A DNA stretch of 64,000 nucleotides from Chrysogorgia sp. JL179-B06 (Eukaryota; Cnidaria; Anthozoa; Scleralcyonacea; Chrysogorgiidae): contig JAYKKM010000193.1 in assembly GCA_035772405.1 (NCBI GenBank), positions 4,725,455 through 4,789,454 on the forward strand. The letters run 5' to 3'. A model generated the notes under the pieces. That model was not told where the DNA came from and searched no databases. It was given only the letters and a program-made list of their open reading frames with translations. The position numbers and the translations under genes were made by a program. Each line of letters begins with the position of its first letter. Position 1 is the stretch's first letter. Positions 46,749-58,114 of the stretch are shown piece after piece.

Positions 46749-46832
46749 GTGCTGATAATTATTTTATCAGTTGTGTTATCTCGTTCTTTTGTGTGGTGTC
46801 CCTTGTGAAGCCACCGTACAAGACATCACTTT

Positions 46833-46875
46833 GCTGTTACTCCGAGTTTCACGCTTATGCGATCGTCAGACAGAC
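46833..46875 (-). ncRNA. Minimal type I hammerhead ribozyme, family 2
   Basis: Minus strand: GUCUGU, CUGACGA (46869-46863), stem II CGC/GCG, GAA (46850-46848), stem III ACU-CGG-AGU, A, ACAGC. Stem I pairs fully. Inverted partner at 46881-46924. Confidence 0.85.
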
Positions 46876-46880
46876 TTTAA

Positions 46881-46924
46881 GTCTGTCTGACGATCGCGTA
46901 AGCGTGAAACTCGGAGTAACAGCA
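46881..46924 (+). ncRNA. Minimal type I hammerhead ribozyme, family 2, inverted partner
   Basis: GUCUGU (46881-46886), CUGACGA (46887-46893), stem II CGC-GUAA-GCG, GAA (46906-46908), stem III ACU-CGG-AGU, predicted cleavage after A46918, return ACAG. Relative to the copy at 26167 it has compensatory stem I changes, so pairing is kept although the sequence differs. Confidence 0.87.
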
Positions 46925-47019
46925 AAGTGATGTCTTGTTTTTAATTTATCTACAATTTATTACGCTCTGCAAATTAATGCATTGAGCACTCTACCGACAG
47001 TATAAACTCAATTCACCAG

Positions 47020-47348
<329 letters not shown>

Positions 47349-47702
47349 GTAGAGTGCTGCGTAGACAGTGTTTTGAATATATAGCAAAGTGAAAAGGTGG
47401 TAAACTGCCAAGAATTTAGTGACGAGTTACTGACGTTTCATCAGAGTAAGACGAGATGAAATAAAATAAATAGGGCTTAATATATTATGCCAAAAGGGTG
47501 TCACAGGTAGAAGTAGCCAATCAAATGCACGGGAAATAAACTAATAATAATTGATGAGATGGGAAAAGTTAAATCATTTGCTATTTTTACAGTCGATCAA
47601 TAAGCAAACTGAGGGGGTGGGAGAAATGACAGGTCCAATATTCAAGGGGATTAGGCGATAATAATAGAAACAAAGACTTGAAAAGGAATGAAAGTGCATA
47701 AG

Positions 47703-48239
47703 CTAATAATAAAAAGTTCCAAGCAAACTAAAATAACAAAACACTTTTAGGAAATTAAATAAAAGAAAAACGTTCGTTAAGACCAAGAGGATGTGTGGTG
47801 CCAAGTTTAAAAAAGAGACGCTTCTATTGCCGCTTGCGGTTAGGCGTTGCCACCGGAGATGGGAAGGATGGCACAGACCCAAATGGTTGGAGCTGTTGAA
47901 ATGGCGGGCTACAGGTTTGTCACAATCATTGATCCTCACGGAACGAAGATGTTCAGCAAACCTGTCTGAAAGGCGTCGCCCAGTTTCACCAATGTAGATT
48001 TTAGGGCATTTATCGCAAGAAATGCAATAAATTATGTTGGTGGACGTGCATGAAAAAGCATGACGGATTGTGTGGTCGAATTTGCGGGCAGTAATAACTG
48101 TGGTGGGATTGAGAAAAGGGCATGTGTTACAGCGGGAACGGCCGCAAGAAAATGTTCCCGCTGGTGCCGAGGTTATTTGTTTAAGGGCACTATGTACTAA
48201 GGAGTCACGAATGTTTTTGTTACGGCGAAAAGATACCAA
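47703..48239 (-). CDS. PLE GIY-YIG endonuclease domain (open, C-terminal part of pol)
   Basis: 178 codons open on the minus strand. A cysteine cluster (FSCGRSRCNTCPFL, then HAFSC) precedes the GIY-YIG core: NIIYCISCDKCPKIYIGETG, then RRLSDRFAEHL with conserved Arg and a His/Glu-rich continuation (PVARHFNSSNHLG). PLE proteins have RT then GIY-YIG in one ORF, and the RT is just upstream on the same strand. This is the longest uninterrupted PLE coding piece in the window. The first Met is not the true start, because the polypeptide should continue from the RT. It nicks DNA for target-primed insertion. Confidence 0.85.
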   Translation of the reverse strand: MVSFRRNKNIRDSLVHSALKQITSAPAGTFSCGRSRCNTCPFLNPTTVITARKFDHTIRHAFSCTSTNIIYCISCDKCPKIYIGETGRRLSDRFAEHLRSVRINDCDKPVARHFNSSNHLGLCHPSHLRWQRLTASGNRSVSFLNLAPHILLVLTNVFLLFNFLKVFCYFSLLGTFYY

Positions 48240-48515
48240 AGGGTTGTCGGTGAAAATGGCTGACGTCTCACGTCATTTTGTAAAATGTGAAAATTCCGAT
48301 TAATAATATTTTTAACTTTAAAATTGAAAGGATGAAATGTTAGAACTAAAGGAATTTTATTGTTTGAAACTCGTTCCAAAGATGGTTCAAGGGCGTCTAA
48401 ACGGGGGACGAGAAAAGCTTTCTGAACGGCGAGGTCTAAAAGGTTGGTAGGGTAACCACGTTGGACAAAAAAGATCTCATTTCCATTGATTTGGCTTGAA
48501 AATTCTGGGTCGTCG

Positions 48516-49861
48516 CTACATAAGCGGCGAAGTACGCAATAACTGAGAGTAATGGATGGATTGCATAGTGTGGTTGGGATGAGAGGATGAAAATAGAAGA
48601 TAACTATGGAATTCAGTAGGCTTGTACGAGACCGACGTTTTCAGCGAATCACCATTAATCGAAATTAAAATATCAAGGAACGACACAGAGGTCTCGCTGA
48701 TTTCCCACGTGAACTTCAGAGCAGGATGAAAATCATCAACAAAGTTAATGAACTGCTCTAAAAGGACACGTGAACACGACGCTGTTCCTAAACAGTCATC
48801 GATTAAATCTGCGAAAAAATCAGGCAAGGAACCCGTGTATTGTTCAAAGATCTATTTTTCAACATAACCAACAAATAAGATAGCATAGCTTGGACCCATT
48901 TTGGTGCCCATCGCAACACCACTAATTTGTTGATAATGTTCACTATCAAACGAAAAATTGTTAAAGAGCACCTAAACCCAAAAGTTTTTATTGTCTTATT
49001 TGGAAGAACTTTTAAAATGATAAAGTAACTTCTTTTGAAGATTTTCGTTTCTTCGATTTCTTTTTGAGATATTTCAGTTTGTTTGATATGCAAATGCCTG
49101 GATGGACGTCACACATTGCTTAATGACCTACCCGAGAATGTTATATATCTTTGCGTTCATTAAATAAAACACTAAAGTGTGAATAACATGTGTGCGTGTT
49201 TCTCCCACAACACCAAACTTCTCGATTTTAAAGGATTTTGTTCGAGAATGAAAGAGATATATAACATTCTCTGGTAAGTCATTATCAATGTGTGACGTCC
49301 ATCCAGATATTTGCATATCAAACAAACTGAAATATCTCAAAAAGAAATCGAAGAAACGAAAATCTTCAAAAGAAGTTACTTTATCATTTTAAAAGTTCTT
49401 CCAAATAAGACAATAAAAACTTTTGGGTTTAGGTGCACTTTAAGGGTAAGCACTAGTTCTGCTTAGCGGAGTAACGTGGTTGTGGAAGGTTCTAAATTAG
49501 TGCGCTGATCAAAGAAAAACTTCAGAGCTTCAAGACCATCACAATGGGGAATGACGGTGTATAAGGACTCGACGTCCATCGTGAAAATAAATTTATCGGA
49601 ACTACTGAAACGTAACTGGTCGAAAATTTGCAAGGCATGTTTAGTATCTTTGATATAAGAAGGCAACTTCTTAACCAAAGGATACATAACGTTGTCTAGA
49701 AAACTAGAAACGAGCTCGGTGGGGCAACTACAAGCGGAAACAATCACTATTAAATCTATATCCAGTAATTTACAACATACTGATGACGACATCTCGGGAT
49801 GTAAGTCGTCTCTCTCCCAGGTCTGCCCACCTATTTTGTTTACCGCTATCGTTTTCAACAA
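48516..49861 (-). pseudogene. PLE reverse transcriptase, interrupted
   Basis: Minus strand. 49745-49463: PTELVSSFLDNVMYPLVKKL, then FIFTMDVESLYTVIPHCDG (RT motif A with the catalytic Asp). After the TTAA insert the frame continues with a VGYVEK-type end of the next block. At 48827-48516: LIDDCLGTASCSRVLLEQF (the -DD- catalytic pair) and FTWEISETSVSFLDILISI. The part upstream of 49745 is unrelated to the right copy. It would copy RNA to DNA but is dead through the insertion and stops. Confidence 0.8.
48961..49443. mobile_element. TTAA-flanked MITE inside PLE RT
   Basis: TTAA at 48961-48964 and 49440-49443. The terminal repeats (AGAGCACCTAAACCCAAAAG / cttttgggtttaggtgcact) extend about 155 bp inward, and the inner part is again palindromic around gaatgttatatatct. 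The right PLE copy (50950-50965) shows the empty site with TAAA where this copy has TTAA. A second copy is at 58113-58594. Confidence 0.9.
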
Positions 49862-50700
49862 ATTCGCATGCTAAATTCCAGACTCTATGTTTTTCTTAAA
49901 GACGTTGGCGTCCAAATTGGCCATGAAATTACTGGGTCCTTCCCCGAATCCCTCCCAAAGCACTAGTTCCTCTAACGAAGTCACTCGTCTAGTTTTCACT
50001 ATTCCCTCTAATTTGCCATTATCTGACCCCGAGAGATCTGTTCTTGCGAAAGGTCTCAAGTTTGTTCCCAACTCCGGCCCCATCGATCGAGGATACCGAA
50101 TCTTTTCTTCCGCCGCATGCGCCTCAAAGCCTTTTTCATGATAAGCCCACTTTCAATAGCAATAAGGATATTTTCGAAGAACTCAACCCCAAGAAGTCGT
50201 CTTGGTCTCCATCCGAAGGCGATTTTTCTTCCCTTGATCTTTTCGTAAGACAATGCGCCATGACATTGATAAATTGCACCTTTCAGCGCAGAAAACAAGT
50301 TCATAACCTTAACAAAGAAGAGCTTTCTAGCTTATGAATTCATTACGATGCCGAAATGACGTTGTCATAAAACCTGCGGACCGCAAAGGTGGCGCTGTAG
50401 TTGTCTGGAGAGCGGACTTATATCGACAAGAGGCTCTTCGTCAACTCAGCGACACCATCTTTTATACTAAGTTGAATTCCGATCCCACTCAATCTCACCA
50501 AAAATACGTCAAAACTACCATCAAGAATTCATCCAAGCCGGTGAATTGCCTGCCTCTGCATCTAACCTTATATTAACAACCCCCAGAACGCCTGTCATAT
50601 ATTTCTACCTAAAATCCATAAACCTAACAATCCTGGCAGGCCGATTGTTTCCGCTGGTAGTTGCCCCACCGAGCTCGTTTCCAGTTTTCTAGACAACGTT

Positions 50701-51003
50701 ATGTATCCTTTGGTTAAGAAGTTGCCTTCTTATATCAAAGATACTAAACATGCCTTGCAAATTTTCGACCAGTTACGTTTCAGTAGTTCCGATAAATTTA
50801 TTTTCACGATGGACGTCATGAAGTCCTTATACACCGTCATTCCCCATTGTGATGGCCTTGAAGATCTGAAGTTTTTCTTTGATCAGCGCACTAATTTAGA
50901 ACCCTCCACAACCACGTTACTCCGCTTAGCAGAACTAGTGCTTACCCTTTACAATTTTTCGTTTGATGGTGAACATTATCAACAAATAAGTGGTGTTGCG
51001 TAA
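50701..51003 (+). pseudogene. PLE RT, right copy, motif A region
   Basis: 100 codons open: MYPLVKKLPSYIKDTKHALQ, then FTMDVMKSLYTVIPHCDGLE (one residue longer than the left copy: VMKS for VES), then [21 protein letters not shown] stop follows at 51003, where the left copy continues. Same domain and catalytic Asp as in the left copy. Confidence 0.7.
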
Positions 51004-52633
51004 TAAAATGGGCACCATAAATGGGTCCAAGCGTATGCTAAACTTATTTGTTGGTTATGTTTGAAAAACAGATCTTTGAACAAATAAACTTCCCTTGCCT
51101 GATTTTGTCGGCAGATTTATCGATGACTGTTCAGGAACAGCGTCGTGTTCACGTGTCCTTTTAGAGGAGTTCATCCAACTTTGTTGATGATTTAAGTTGA
51201 TGATTTTTCATCCTGCTCTGAAGTTCACGTGGGAAATCAGCGAGACCTTTCTGTGTCGTTCCTTGATATTTTAATTTCGATTAAATGGTGATTCGCTGGG
51301 AAAACGTCGGTCTCGTACAAGCCTACTGACTACCCATAGTTATCTTTCTATTTTTCATCCTCTCATCCCAACCACACTAAGTAATCCATCCCTTACTCTC
51401 AATTCTTGCGTCCCTTCGCCGCTTATGGTAGCGACACGACCAAGATTTTCAAGCCAAATCAATGGATATGAGATCTTTTTTTGTTCCAACGTGGTTACCA
51501 CTACCAACCTTTTAGACCTCGCCGTTTCAGAAAGCTTCTTCTCGTCCACCGGATTAGACGCCCTTGAGCCTTCTTTGGAAACGAAGTTTCAAACAATAAA
51601 ATTCCTTTAGTTCTAACATTTCATTCCTTTCAATTTTAAAGTTAAAAATATTATTAATCGGAATTTTCACATTTTACAAAATGATCCTGAAACGTCAGCC
51701 CATTTTTTATTTTTACCGACCACCATTTGGTTTATCTTTTCGCCGTAAATAAAAAACTATTCGTGACTCCTTAGGATTGGAATATATATATAAGGGGTCA
51801 TACTGCCCTTAAACAAATAACCTCGTGGCTACCACGCGGGAACAATTTTCTTGCGGCCGTTCCCGCTGTAACACATGCCCTTTTCTCAATCCCACTACTG
51901 TTATTACTGCCCCCAAATTCGACCACACAATCCGTCATGCTTTTTCATGCACCGTCCACCAACATAATTCATTGCATTTCTTGCGATAAATGCCCTAAAA
52001 AATCTACATCGGTGATCACTGGGGGGGGAAAGAAAAACCCGCCCCCCCCCCCCCCCCTTTGACAGGTTCTGCCTGAACATCTTTGTTCCGTGACGATCAA
52101 AATGATGGTGGACAAACCTGTAGCCCGCCATTTCAAACAGCTTCCAACCGTTTGGTTTTCAGACATGAAAGTCATGTGCCATCCTTCCCATCTCTGGTGG
52201 CAACGATAACCGTAGCAGCAAGAGAAAGCGTCTCATTTTTAAACCTTCTGGCACCACACATCCTCTTGGTCTTAACGAACGTATTTTCTTTTATTTAATT
52301 TCCTAAAAGTTTTTTGTTATTTTAGTTTGCTTGGAACTTTTTATTATTCAGCTTATGCACTTTCATTCCTTTTCAAGTCTTATGTTTCTATTATTATCGC
52401 CTAATCCCCTGGAATATTGGACCTATCATTTCTCCCACCCCCTCATGTCTGCTTATTGATCGACTGTAAAAAATAGCAAATGATTTAACTTTTCCCATCT
52501 CATTTAATTAGTAGTTAGTTTATTTCCCGTGCATTTGATTTTGCTACCTTTCTACCCTTTCTACCATTGGCTCCTTTCTTTTTCAGTGACACCTTTTTGG
52601 CATACATATAAGCCCTATTTATTTATATTTCAT

Positions 52634-52700
52634 CTCAAGTCTTACTCTGGCATTGAAGGGCATCCGCTCGAAAAGTCAGTATCTCGTCACTAAATTCTTG
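52634..52700 (+). other. Damaged hammerhead of right PLE copy
   Basis: CTGATGA is replaced by ctggcattga and there is an extra A in the GAA region (gaaaag), so the core is broken. The rest (tcagtatctcgtcactaaat) matches the family 1 ribozyme. Confidence 0.6.
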
Positions 52701-52734
52701 GCAGTTTACCACCTTTTCCACTTTTGCATATATA

Positions 52735-52930
52735 TAATAATATATATATATAATATATATAGTATATATACTATAAAATATATATATACTATATTTATAT
52801 ATATATATATATATATATATAATTATATATAAATATAAATAAATATAAACATATATAGCTATAATAGTATATAATATATATAATATACTATATTATATAT
52901 ATATATATAATATATTAATATATATTATAC
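52735..52930. repeat. Impure (TA)n tract
   Basis: TA-rich sequence with many interruptions. Confidence 0.9.
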
Positions 52931-52974
52931 GTGTTGGTTTTGGTCTAACGAAATGCAAAGATGTGCTCAACAAC

Positions 52975-53175
52975 ATATAGTTAGAGCAAATAATAGATTT
53001 CGCTTACCTCAAAAAACTGGTCTTGCTACAACTTGTTTCATTCTGTTAAAATGTATATTCAGGCAAAGGGGGGGGGGGGGGGGGGGGGGGAAAAAAGGGG
53101 GGGGGTGACCTGAAGATTCTTTTACAGATAGAAACAAGTTGTAAGCAGACCAGTTTATGAGGGTAAGCGAAAATA
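52975..53175. mobile_element. Family 3 hammerhead pair, damaged, with poly-G centre
   Basis: The left arm (gcttacctcaaaaaactggt, then tacaacttgtttcattctg) on the minus strand and the right arm (cctgaagattcttttacaga, then aaacaagttgtaagcagacc) on the + strand form an inverted pair. Compared with 25909-25994 both arms carry single-base insertions that break the core spacing. The centre at 53068-53106 is a run of about 24 G, then A6, then about 10 G. Confidence 0.6.
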
Positions 53176-53310
53176 TAAATATAATATAATATATATATAA
53201 TATATAATTTAATATATATAACTATTTATATATCGTATATATATATAATATATATATAATATATATATCGATAATATATTATATATATATATATAATATA
53301 AACCTTTCAA
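53170..53310. repeat. Impure (TA)n tract
   Basis: TA-rich sequence between ribozyme module and SINE. Confidence 0.9.
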
Positions 53311-53311
53311 C

Positions 53312-53618
53312 ATGTTAGTTTGATCGAGTGAAATGCCATAATATTACCTTTAAAAAACCCAGAATATCTTATCACCGGCATTACCCACACATAGAAGATA
53401 CAGAACTCTGTGACTAGGCTCCTCGGCAACGGGCTTTCCGGTTGCTCAGTGGTTTTTTTATTCAGAGGCACTGCACTAGCATCGCAGGGGTCCGCGGGTT
53501 TCAATTCCAGCCTGGAAGGTGAAGTTGCTAATTTTTTTTCGCAACTGGTCCCGGTTTTGGTCTTAAAATGTAATGTATTCCAACACTCGAAATTTTCCTT
53601 CACCGTAAATCCTTTCTA
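53312..53618 (+). mobile_element. tRNA-derived SINE (plus strand)
   Basis: Same family as 26708-27030. The tRNA-like head at 53431-53520 has ggttgctcagtgg and gggtttcaattcc boxes with inserted bases (ggttttttta, gcaggggtccgc). The end reads aaaatgtaatgtattccaac. Indel-rich. Confidence 0.7.
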
Positions 53619-53619
53619 T

Positions 53620-53828
53620 ATATAATATATAATATATATTATATATAGAAATATAAATATATATATATATATATATATAATAGATGATATATATATATAT
53701 ATATATAATATATATCTATCTATATTAATATATTATAATATAATATAATTATTCTAATAGATATATAAATATATAGTATATATGTATATCTATTATATAT
53801 ATATATATATTATATATTATATATATTA

Positions 53829-53887
<59 letters not shown>

Positions 53888-54050
53888 ATATAATATTATT
53901 AATGATTATATAAATATATATATATATATATAATATATATATATATAAAATATATATATATATAATATATATATATATAGTATATAATATATATAATATA
54001 TTATATATGATATATATAAAAATATATCTTATATGATAATAAGGATTTAT
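53620..54050. repeat. Impure (TA)n tract, about 430 bp
   Basis: TA-rich with many A or T interruptions; the apparent frames are artefacts. Confidence 0.9.
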
Positions 54051-54054
54051 ATTT

Positions 54055-54450
54055 ATAGGTAATAGGCCTTCCGGCTGGAATTGCACCCGCGACCCTTCGA
54101 TACTAGTTGCAGTGGCTTCTTGACGACTGAGCTTACGGAGGCCGTTGCCGAGAGCCTATAGTCACGAGTTCTGTATTATATGAGTGGTAGGTAATGCCGG
54201 GATAAGATTTTGGGTATATTACAAGTAAATAATTTGGCAATTTCACTCGGATTAAACTACATGTTATAAGGGATTTATGGTGAAGGAAAATGTTCGAGTG
54301 TTGAAATATATACATATTGAAGACCAAACCGGGGACCAGTTTGCGAAAAATGCCAACTTAAAGGCCTTCCGGCTGGAATTGAACCCGCGACCCTGCGATG
54401 CTAGTGCAGTACTCATGACGACTTGAGCTTACGGATCGGCCGTTGCCGTA
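54055..54450 (-). mobile_element. Two SINE copies in tandem (minus strand)
   Basis: tRNA-like heads at about 54062-54145 and 54362-54440, both with the aattgaacccgcgaccctgcg-type B box region. The body between them (atgccgggataagattttgg, then ttatggtgaagg) matches the 26708-27030 copy with many small indels. Confidence 0.7.
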
Positions 54451-56891
54451 TATAACAAAGCATTGGTAAATTTGACCTCGCTGAGATTAGCAGGATATTC
54501 GAAATTATCACTAATTTAAAACCTCGTACAGATGTTGACAGTGCGAGGTCAAACATTACTGTTTTTAAAATTGCAAGTCTGAGTGGAAATAATATTGTGC
54601 CAGGTCTTGAAGGCTTATACTAAGTTAGGAAATGAGTTTGCTATATGGCGCCCGATGGAATTCCACAAACGGCATGATCGCTTGTTCTCCGAATAGATTG
54701 TAACTACAAATAAAAAGATGTTGCGGAAATAGTGATATACAAACATTTGCTTCAAAGGATACCGTTTTTCAATAAGTTTAAAAAAAACCGAGGTTGAGGA
54801 TGATAGCACTTGTTAAATGCATGGAGAAATAAATCTTTACCGATAGAAATGGAAATTGATAAGGTTTAGCGTTACACGGGAAAAGAGGTTTCATATAACA
54901 CATGGTCATGTTCAGTTTGTTGCCCTTTACAAATAGAACCTGCGGTGAATCTCAAACATGATTAAAAAAGATCTCAGCGTCTCGATCAGCTGCATTGCGT
55001 GCTGTATATTAGTGATCGCAGAGGAACCGATTAAAGGCCAATTGTAAAAATTTCATAACAGAAAGCAAATATAATATATTTATATTATAATATATAATAT
55101 ATTATATATATATACTGGGTTTACGTGAACGATATATTAGTTTCACAGAAGTGGCCGTTTCCTATGTAACTGTATTGGTTTGCGAATAGAGTTTAGATAT
55201 ATTTACATGTAGAGTAGTGAGTCTATACCCACGCAACTGTCGCAATCACATGGGGAAATATTTATTACAAGAATAATAATAATAGTCTTTAATTTATTTC
55301 AGGGTATTATTTTAGCATTGGTCTCACTCTCGAAAAAAAAAAACGACTCGGATAGAACAAATTACCGAATCTCATTGTTTCTGCACTTGGTATTTTAAAG
55401 GAAGGTTGAGTTATTTTGCGTTTTCTACTGTGTTTAACAGAAAAATCCTTTATCTTGCTGCTAGCTTTTAAACGTAAACATGAATTGAGGTGAGTTTCGG
55501 AATAAAGACTTAAAGGTCATATTAGTATTAATCCAGCTGTCATCTTTTACCTTTGGGCTTTGGCAATCGCAAACTAACCTGGTCTTTCAAGTTTTTTTAT
55601 TACTGTTTTGATTGTATTTTATAGTCTGGAAAATATGCCTAAATACGATTTTTCCTCACCCAATGGTCCTTGGAAAAAAAACAGACGGTTTTCTAAAGTA
55701 CCTATCTTAAAAAATGGGACTTTAAAAAAACGAACAAAAACGCGGTTTCTATTAAGCTATATGGTTCATTACAAATATCTTTTGTGCTAGCAGACAGTAG
55801 TGGTCAAGATTCCTGTCAGATTATCTAATATTAGAATACCTTTCATTTGTGCGTTCACACGTCTTACAAGGCTGCCAGACTTTTCATAAGAAGAATTTCA
55901 TTATTCCAATGAATGACGACATTCTTATTAAGTTTTCTGCCGGGCCACAACAATCTAACCGATTTTTTTCCTAATTACCGAAAAGGTAATTTAGCATCGC
56001 TTTGCTAGATTTAACTCCAAAATGAAAGATTTCAATCGAAAAGGAAAGATAGCTCAGGTGATCACATCTTTCTACTTGCAAGATATGAGTAGTGTTATCT
56101 GTAAGCTAGTTCATAGGGCCATCGAGTACTAACATGCCCACTGTGTTGAATAACAACATTTTGGCTTGCTTATTTTTGTCTGAATTTCAGTTAACCTCCT
56201 GGAAGTATATGCAGATCGTTATATTTTCTCAATGAATCGACTCATAATTTATAGAAGTGATCAAGAGGGGAGGGGTTTCTTCTTTCAAAATGGTTTTCCT
56301 TGTTGTTATTGATTATTTTAATTATAGTTATACATACCAGTATATATATTGACTTCTTTATCATATCATGCCTAAGAACGGAAATTATATTAACTATATT
56401 TTGTTAATGAACAGGTTATTAGTAGGTCATAATACTCAAATAAATATACATTAACCAGAGTATTTTCAAAAAAATGTTTTTAAATCAAATCTATGAAGAT
56501 ACAAGTTTCCCTCAACTAATAGGATATATTAACATACTACGAATTCTGCATGGAAACCACGCACATGGCAACGTCAATAAATTACCTGCGAAAATTGTGT
56601 ATTGTGTCGGCGTGAGCAAGATCTGAGCAATAGGATTACACTGCATTTGATTCTGTAATTAAATCATGTTTGGCTACGTTCAATCAGTCTTACTTTTCGA
56701 TATCAGTATTAAATTCGGCTTTGTGGCTCTCTGTGGAACCGTTTGAGGTCTTCCGTCACAGCTGGAAGAATGGCAAACAGACATCTGTAGACATTATAGG
56801 TTACGCAGGCTTTCTAGAGTGAACACACAGCTGTGGATCCAACTGAAAACAGAAAACTGTGGACAATTTGTGGGTCTGAAGAAAAAAGGAC
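54451..56891. other. Intergenic, no gene recognised
   Basis: AT-rich region upstream of the second receptor gene. A roughly 30-bp TA stretch lies at 55070-55105. No further Ig or FN3 exon was seen; short frames show no motif. Confidence 0.45.
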
Positions 56892-56958
56892 ATGTCGTTT
56901 ACGACTTTCAAAATAACTGCTGTTATCTTTCTTATTTCACTACGGACTTCATGTCATG
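56892..56958 (+). CDS. Second receptor gene, exon 1: signal peptide
   Basis: ATG at 56892 gives a 22-residue signal peptide (basic/polar start, core ITAVIFLISL, then TSCHG), ending in phase 1 before GTATAA at 56959, a weak but usable donor. The next exon follows after 118 bp. It parallels exon 1 of the first gene (short signal exon, phase 1, small first intron). Confidence 0.65.
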
Positions 56959-57076
56959 GTATAATTGTAAAATATTATAAGTTGGAGAATATATTACAGT
57001 AAATACATTTTTAGCATTTTCATGAATGTGTGAAGTGTTTCGTCGCACACTTATTGCAATCATTTTCTTTCTTCAG

Positions 57077-57472
57077 GAAAACGGCCTCATGTCGAAATTC
57101 TTAAGTATCCTCCGTCGAACATTAAAGTGTTGACAGGGAGCACAATTGATCTATTTTGGCACTATCGCGTTGAACCAATTGACAAATTAAAAACTACGTC
57201 CTGGTACTATTATATTGGGGTGGAAAATCGTAAAAGCGTTGACCTGATAATACGAAGAAAACATGGCAATGGTGGACTGCTTGAAGTCAACCCTTATCTA
57301 ACTAAAGACAAAAATGATCGAACAGGCTGCAATTTTACCTTAGTTAATAAAATTTGGATGATGCATTGTCGCATAACCGATGTCATTGTGGAGGACAGTG
57401 CAGTTTATGGCGTCATACTTGAGGTAGAAGGTATAAACGATCTTATATCGAATACAAGTGTGAATGTTGTTG
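57077..57472 (+). CDS. Second receptor gene, exon 2: N-terminal Ig-like domain
   Basis: Acceptor tttctttcttcag at 57064-57076, donor G|GTAAGT at 57473; phase 1-1, 132 codons. The start VEILKYPPSNIKVLTGSTID, then LFWHY, aligns with exon 2 of the first gene. Unlike that exon it has two cysteines close together (GCNFTLVN and MHCRI), 11 residues apart, in the second half and not at canonical B/F strand spacing. Sequons NFT and NTS. DSAVYGVILEV resembles an F-strand without its cysteine. The remaining exons are not in the window; 57480-64000 contains only repeats. Confidence 0.75.
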
Positions 57473-57963
57473 GTAAGTTCATTTAGATTAAGAAATTTAT
57501 TTCGTTTCTCTTGCCTTGTCTTGTAAGCGATCCCGAAATATTTTTATAGCCAAATTCCATACAATTTGAGGCATGCTGAAAGTATACGACAAAGCATGTC
57601 TAATATGAAGACACTCTACAGGATGAACCACGGCTGGTGGTAATTATAATAACACGTATACACTGCAACTACATTCTTTATAAAAAGGTACCTTACACTA
57701 ACAGAATGAACTGGAAATCAGAGAAACATGGAAACAAGAACTTACGGTCTGCTCAGAAAACTTAATAGACACGAACATAGTTATAGTTATAGAAAACCTA
57801 TAAAAAGTAATAATTGTTACTTAACGTCTCTTAGGACTACTCCTCTTTCTAAAAATAGCAGATACGCCAACCGGCCCTGCCAGACATGTTATCAACAATG
57901 TGTACATGTTTGTTATAAAATAATTATTGATGGCTAATTAGAAAGCCAAAAACGAAACCTAAC
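57473..57963. other. Intron sequence of the second receptor gene
   Basis: No feature recognised; a 69-codon frame at 57728-57937 is not convincing. Confidence 0.4.
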
Positions 57964-58114
57964 TCAATAGACCTCTTTGATAATGGCGGCTAATTTAAAT
58001 ATTCCTTTATGTGAATCTAAATTAGCCTTTATGGCTCGTTTGTCTTTGCTTCCTAACGAGGTTGTAAAGGCTAATTTATATGCATATAAAAGGTCTTTAT
58101 GAAAGAGGTCTATT
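57964..58114. mobile_element. Small MITE, about 150 bp
   Basis: Ends caatagacctctttgataa (57965) and ttatgaaagaggtctattaa (58097-58116). Inner arms share ggctaattta / taaattagcc. It abuts the next TTAA element and shares its TTAA. Confidence 0.75.

Larger units (their letters stand above)
47349..49745 (-). mobile_element. Penelope-like element, left copy (minus), 5'-truncated
   Basis: Order on the minus strand: RT (about 49745-48500), GIY-YIG endonuclease (48239-47703), 3' region and a damaged hammerhead (47470-47400), then 50 bp to (TA)n. It is homologous to the + strand copy at 49875-52790, making a head-to-head pair. Its RT is split by a TTAA MITE (48961-49443). In the hammerhead, stem II and part of the core are deleted (CTGATGA runs straight into AACG). 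Confidence 0.85.
49875..52790 (+). mobile_element. Penelope-like element, right copy (plus), decayed
   Basis: N-terminal part (49890-50340: KLAMKLLGPSPNPS, then SKPFFHDKPTFNSNKDI-type sequence), DVVIKPADRKGGAVVVWRAD (50350-50410), then MYPLVKKLPSYIKDT and FTMDVMKSLYTVIPH (50701-50840), RFIDDCSGTAS near 51110, GIY-YIG remnants (about 51850-52200), a 3' region and a mutated hammerhead at 52634-52700. Many one- and two-base indels, a G run at 52021-52028 and a C run near 52040-52057 make the whole copy look unpolished or strongly decayed. Confidence 0.8.
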
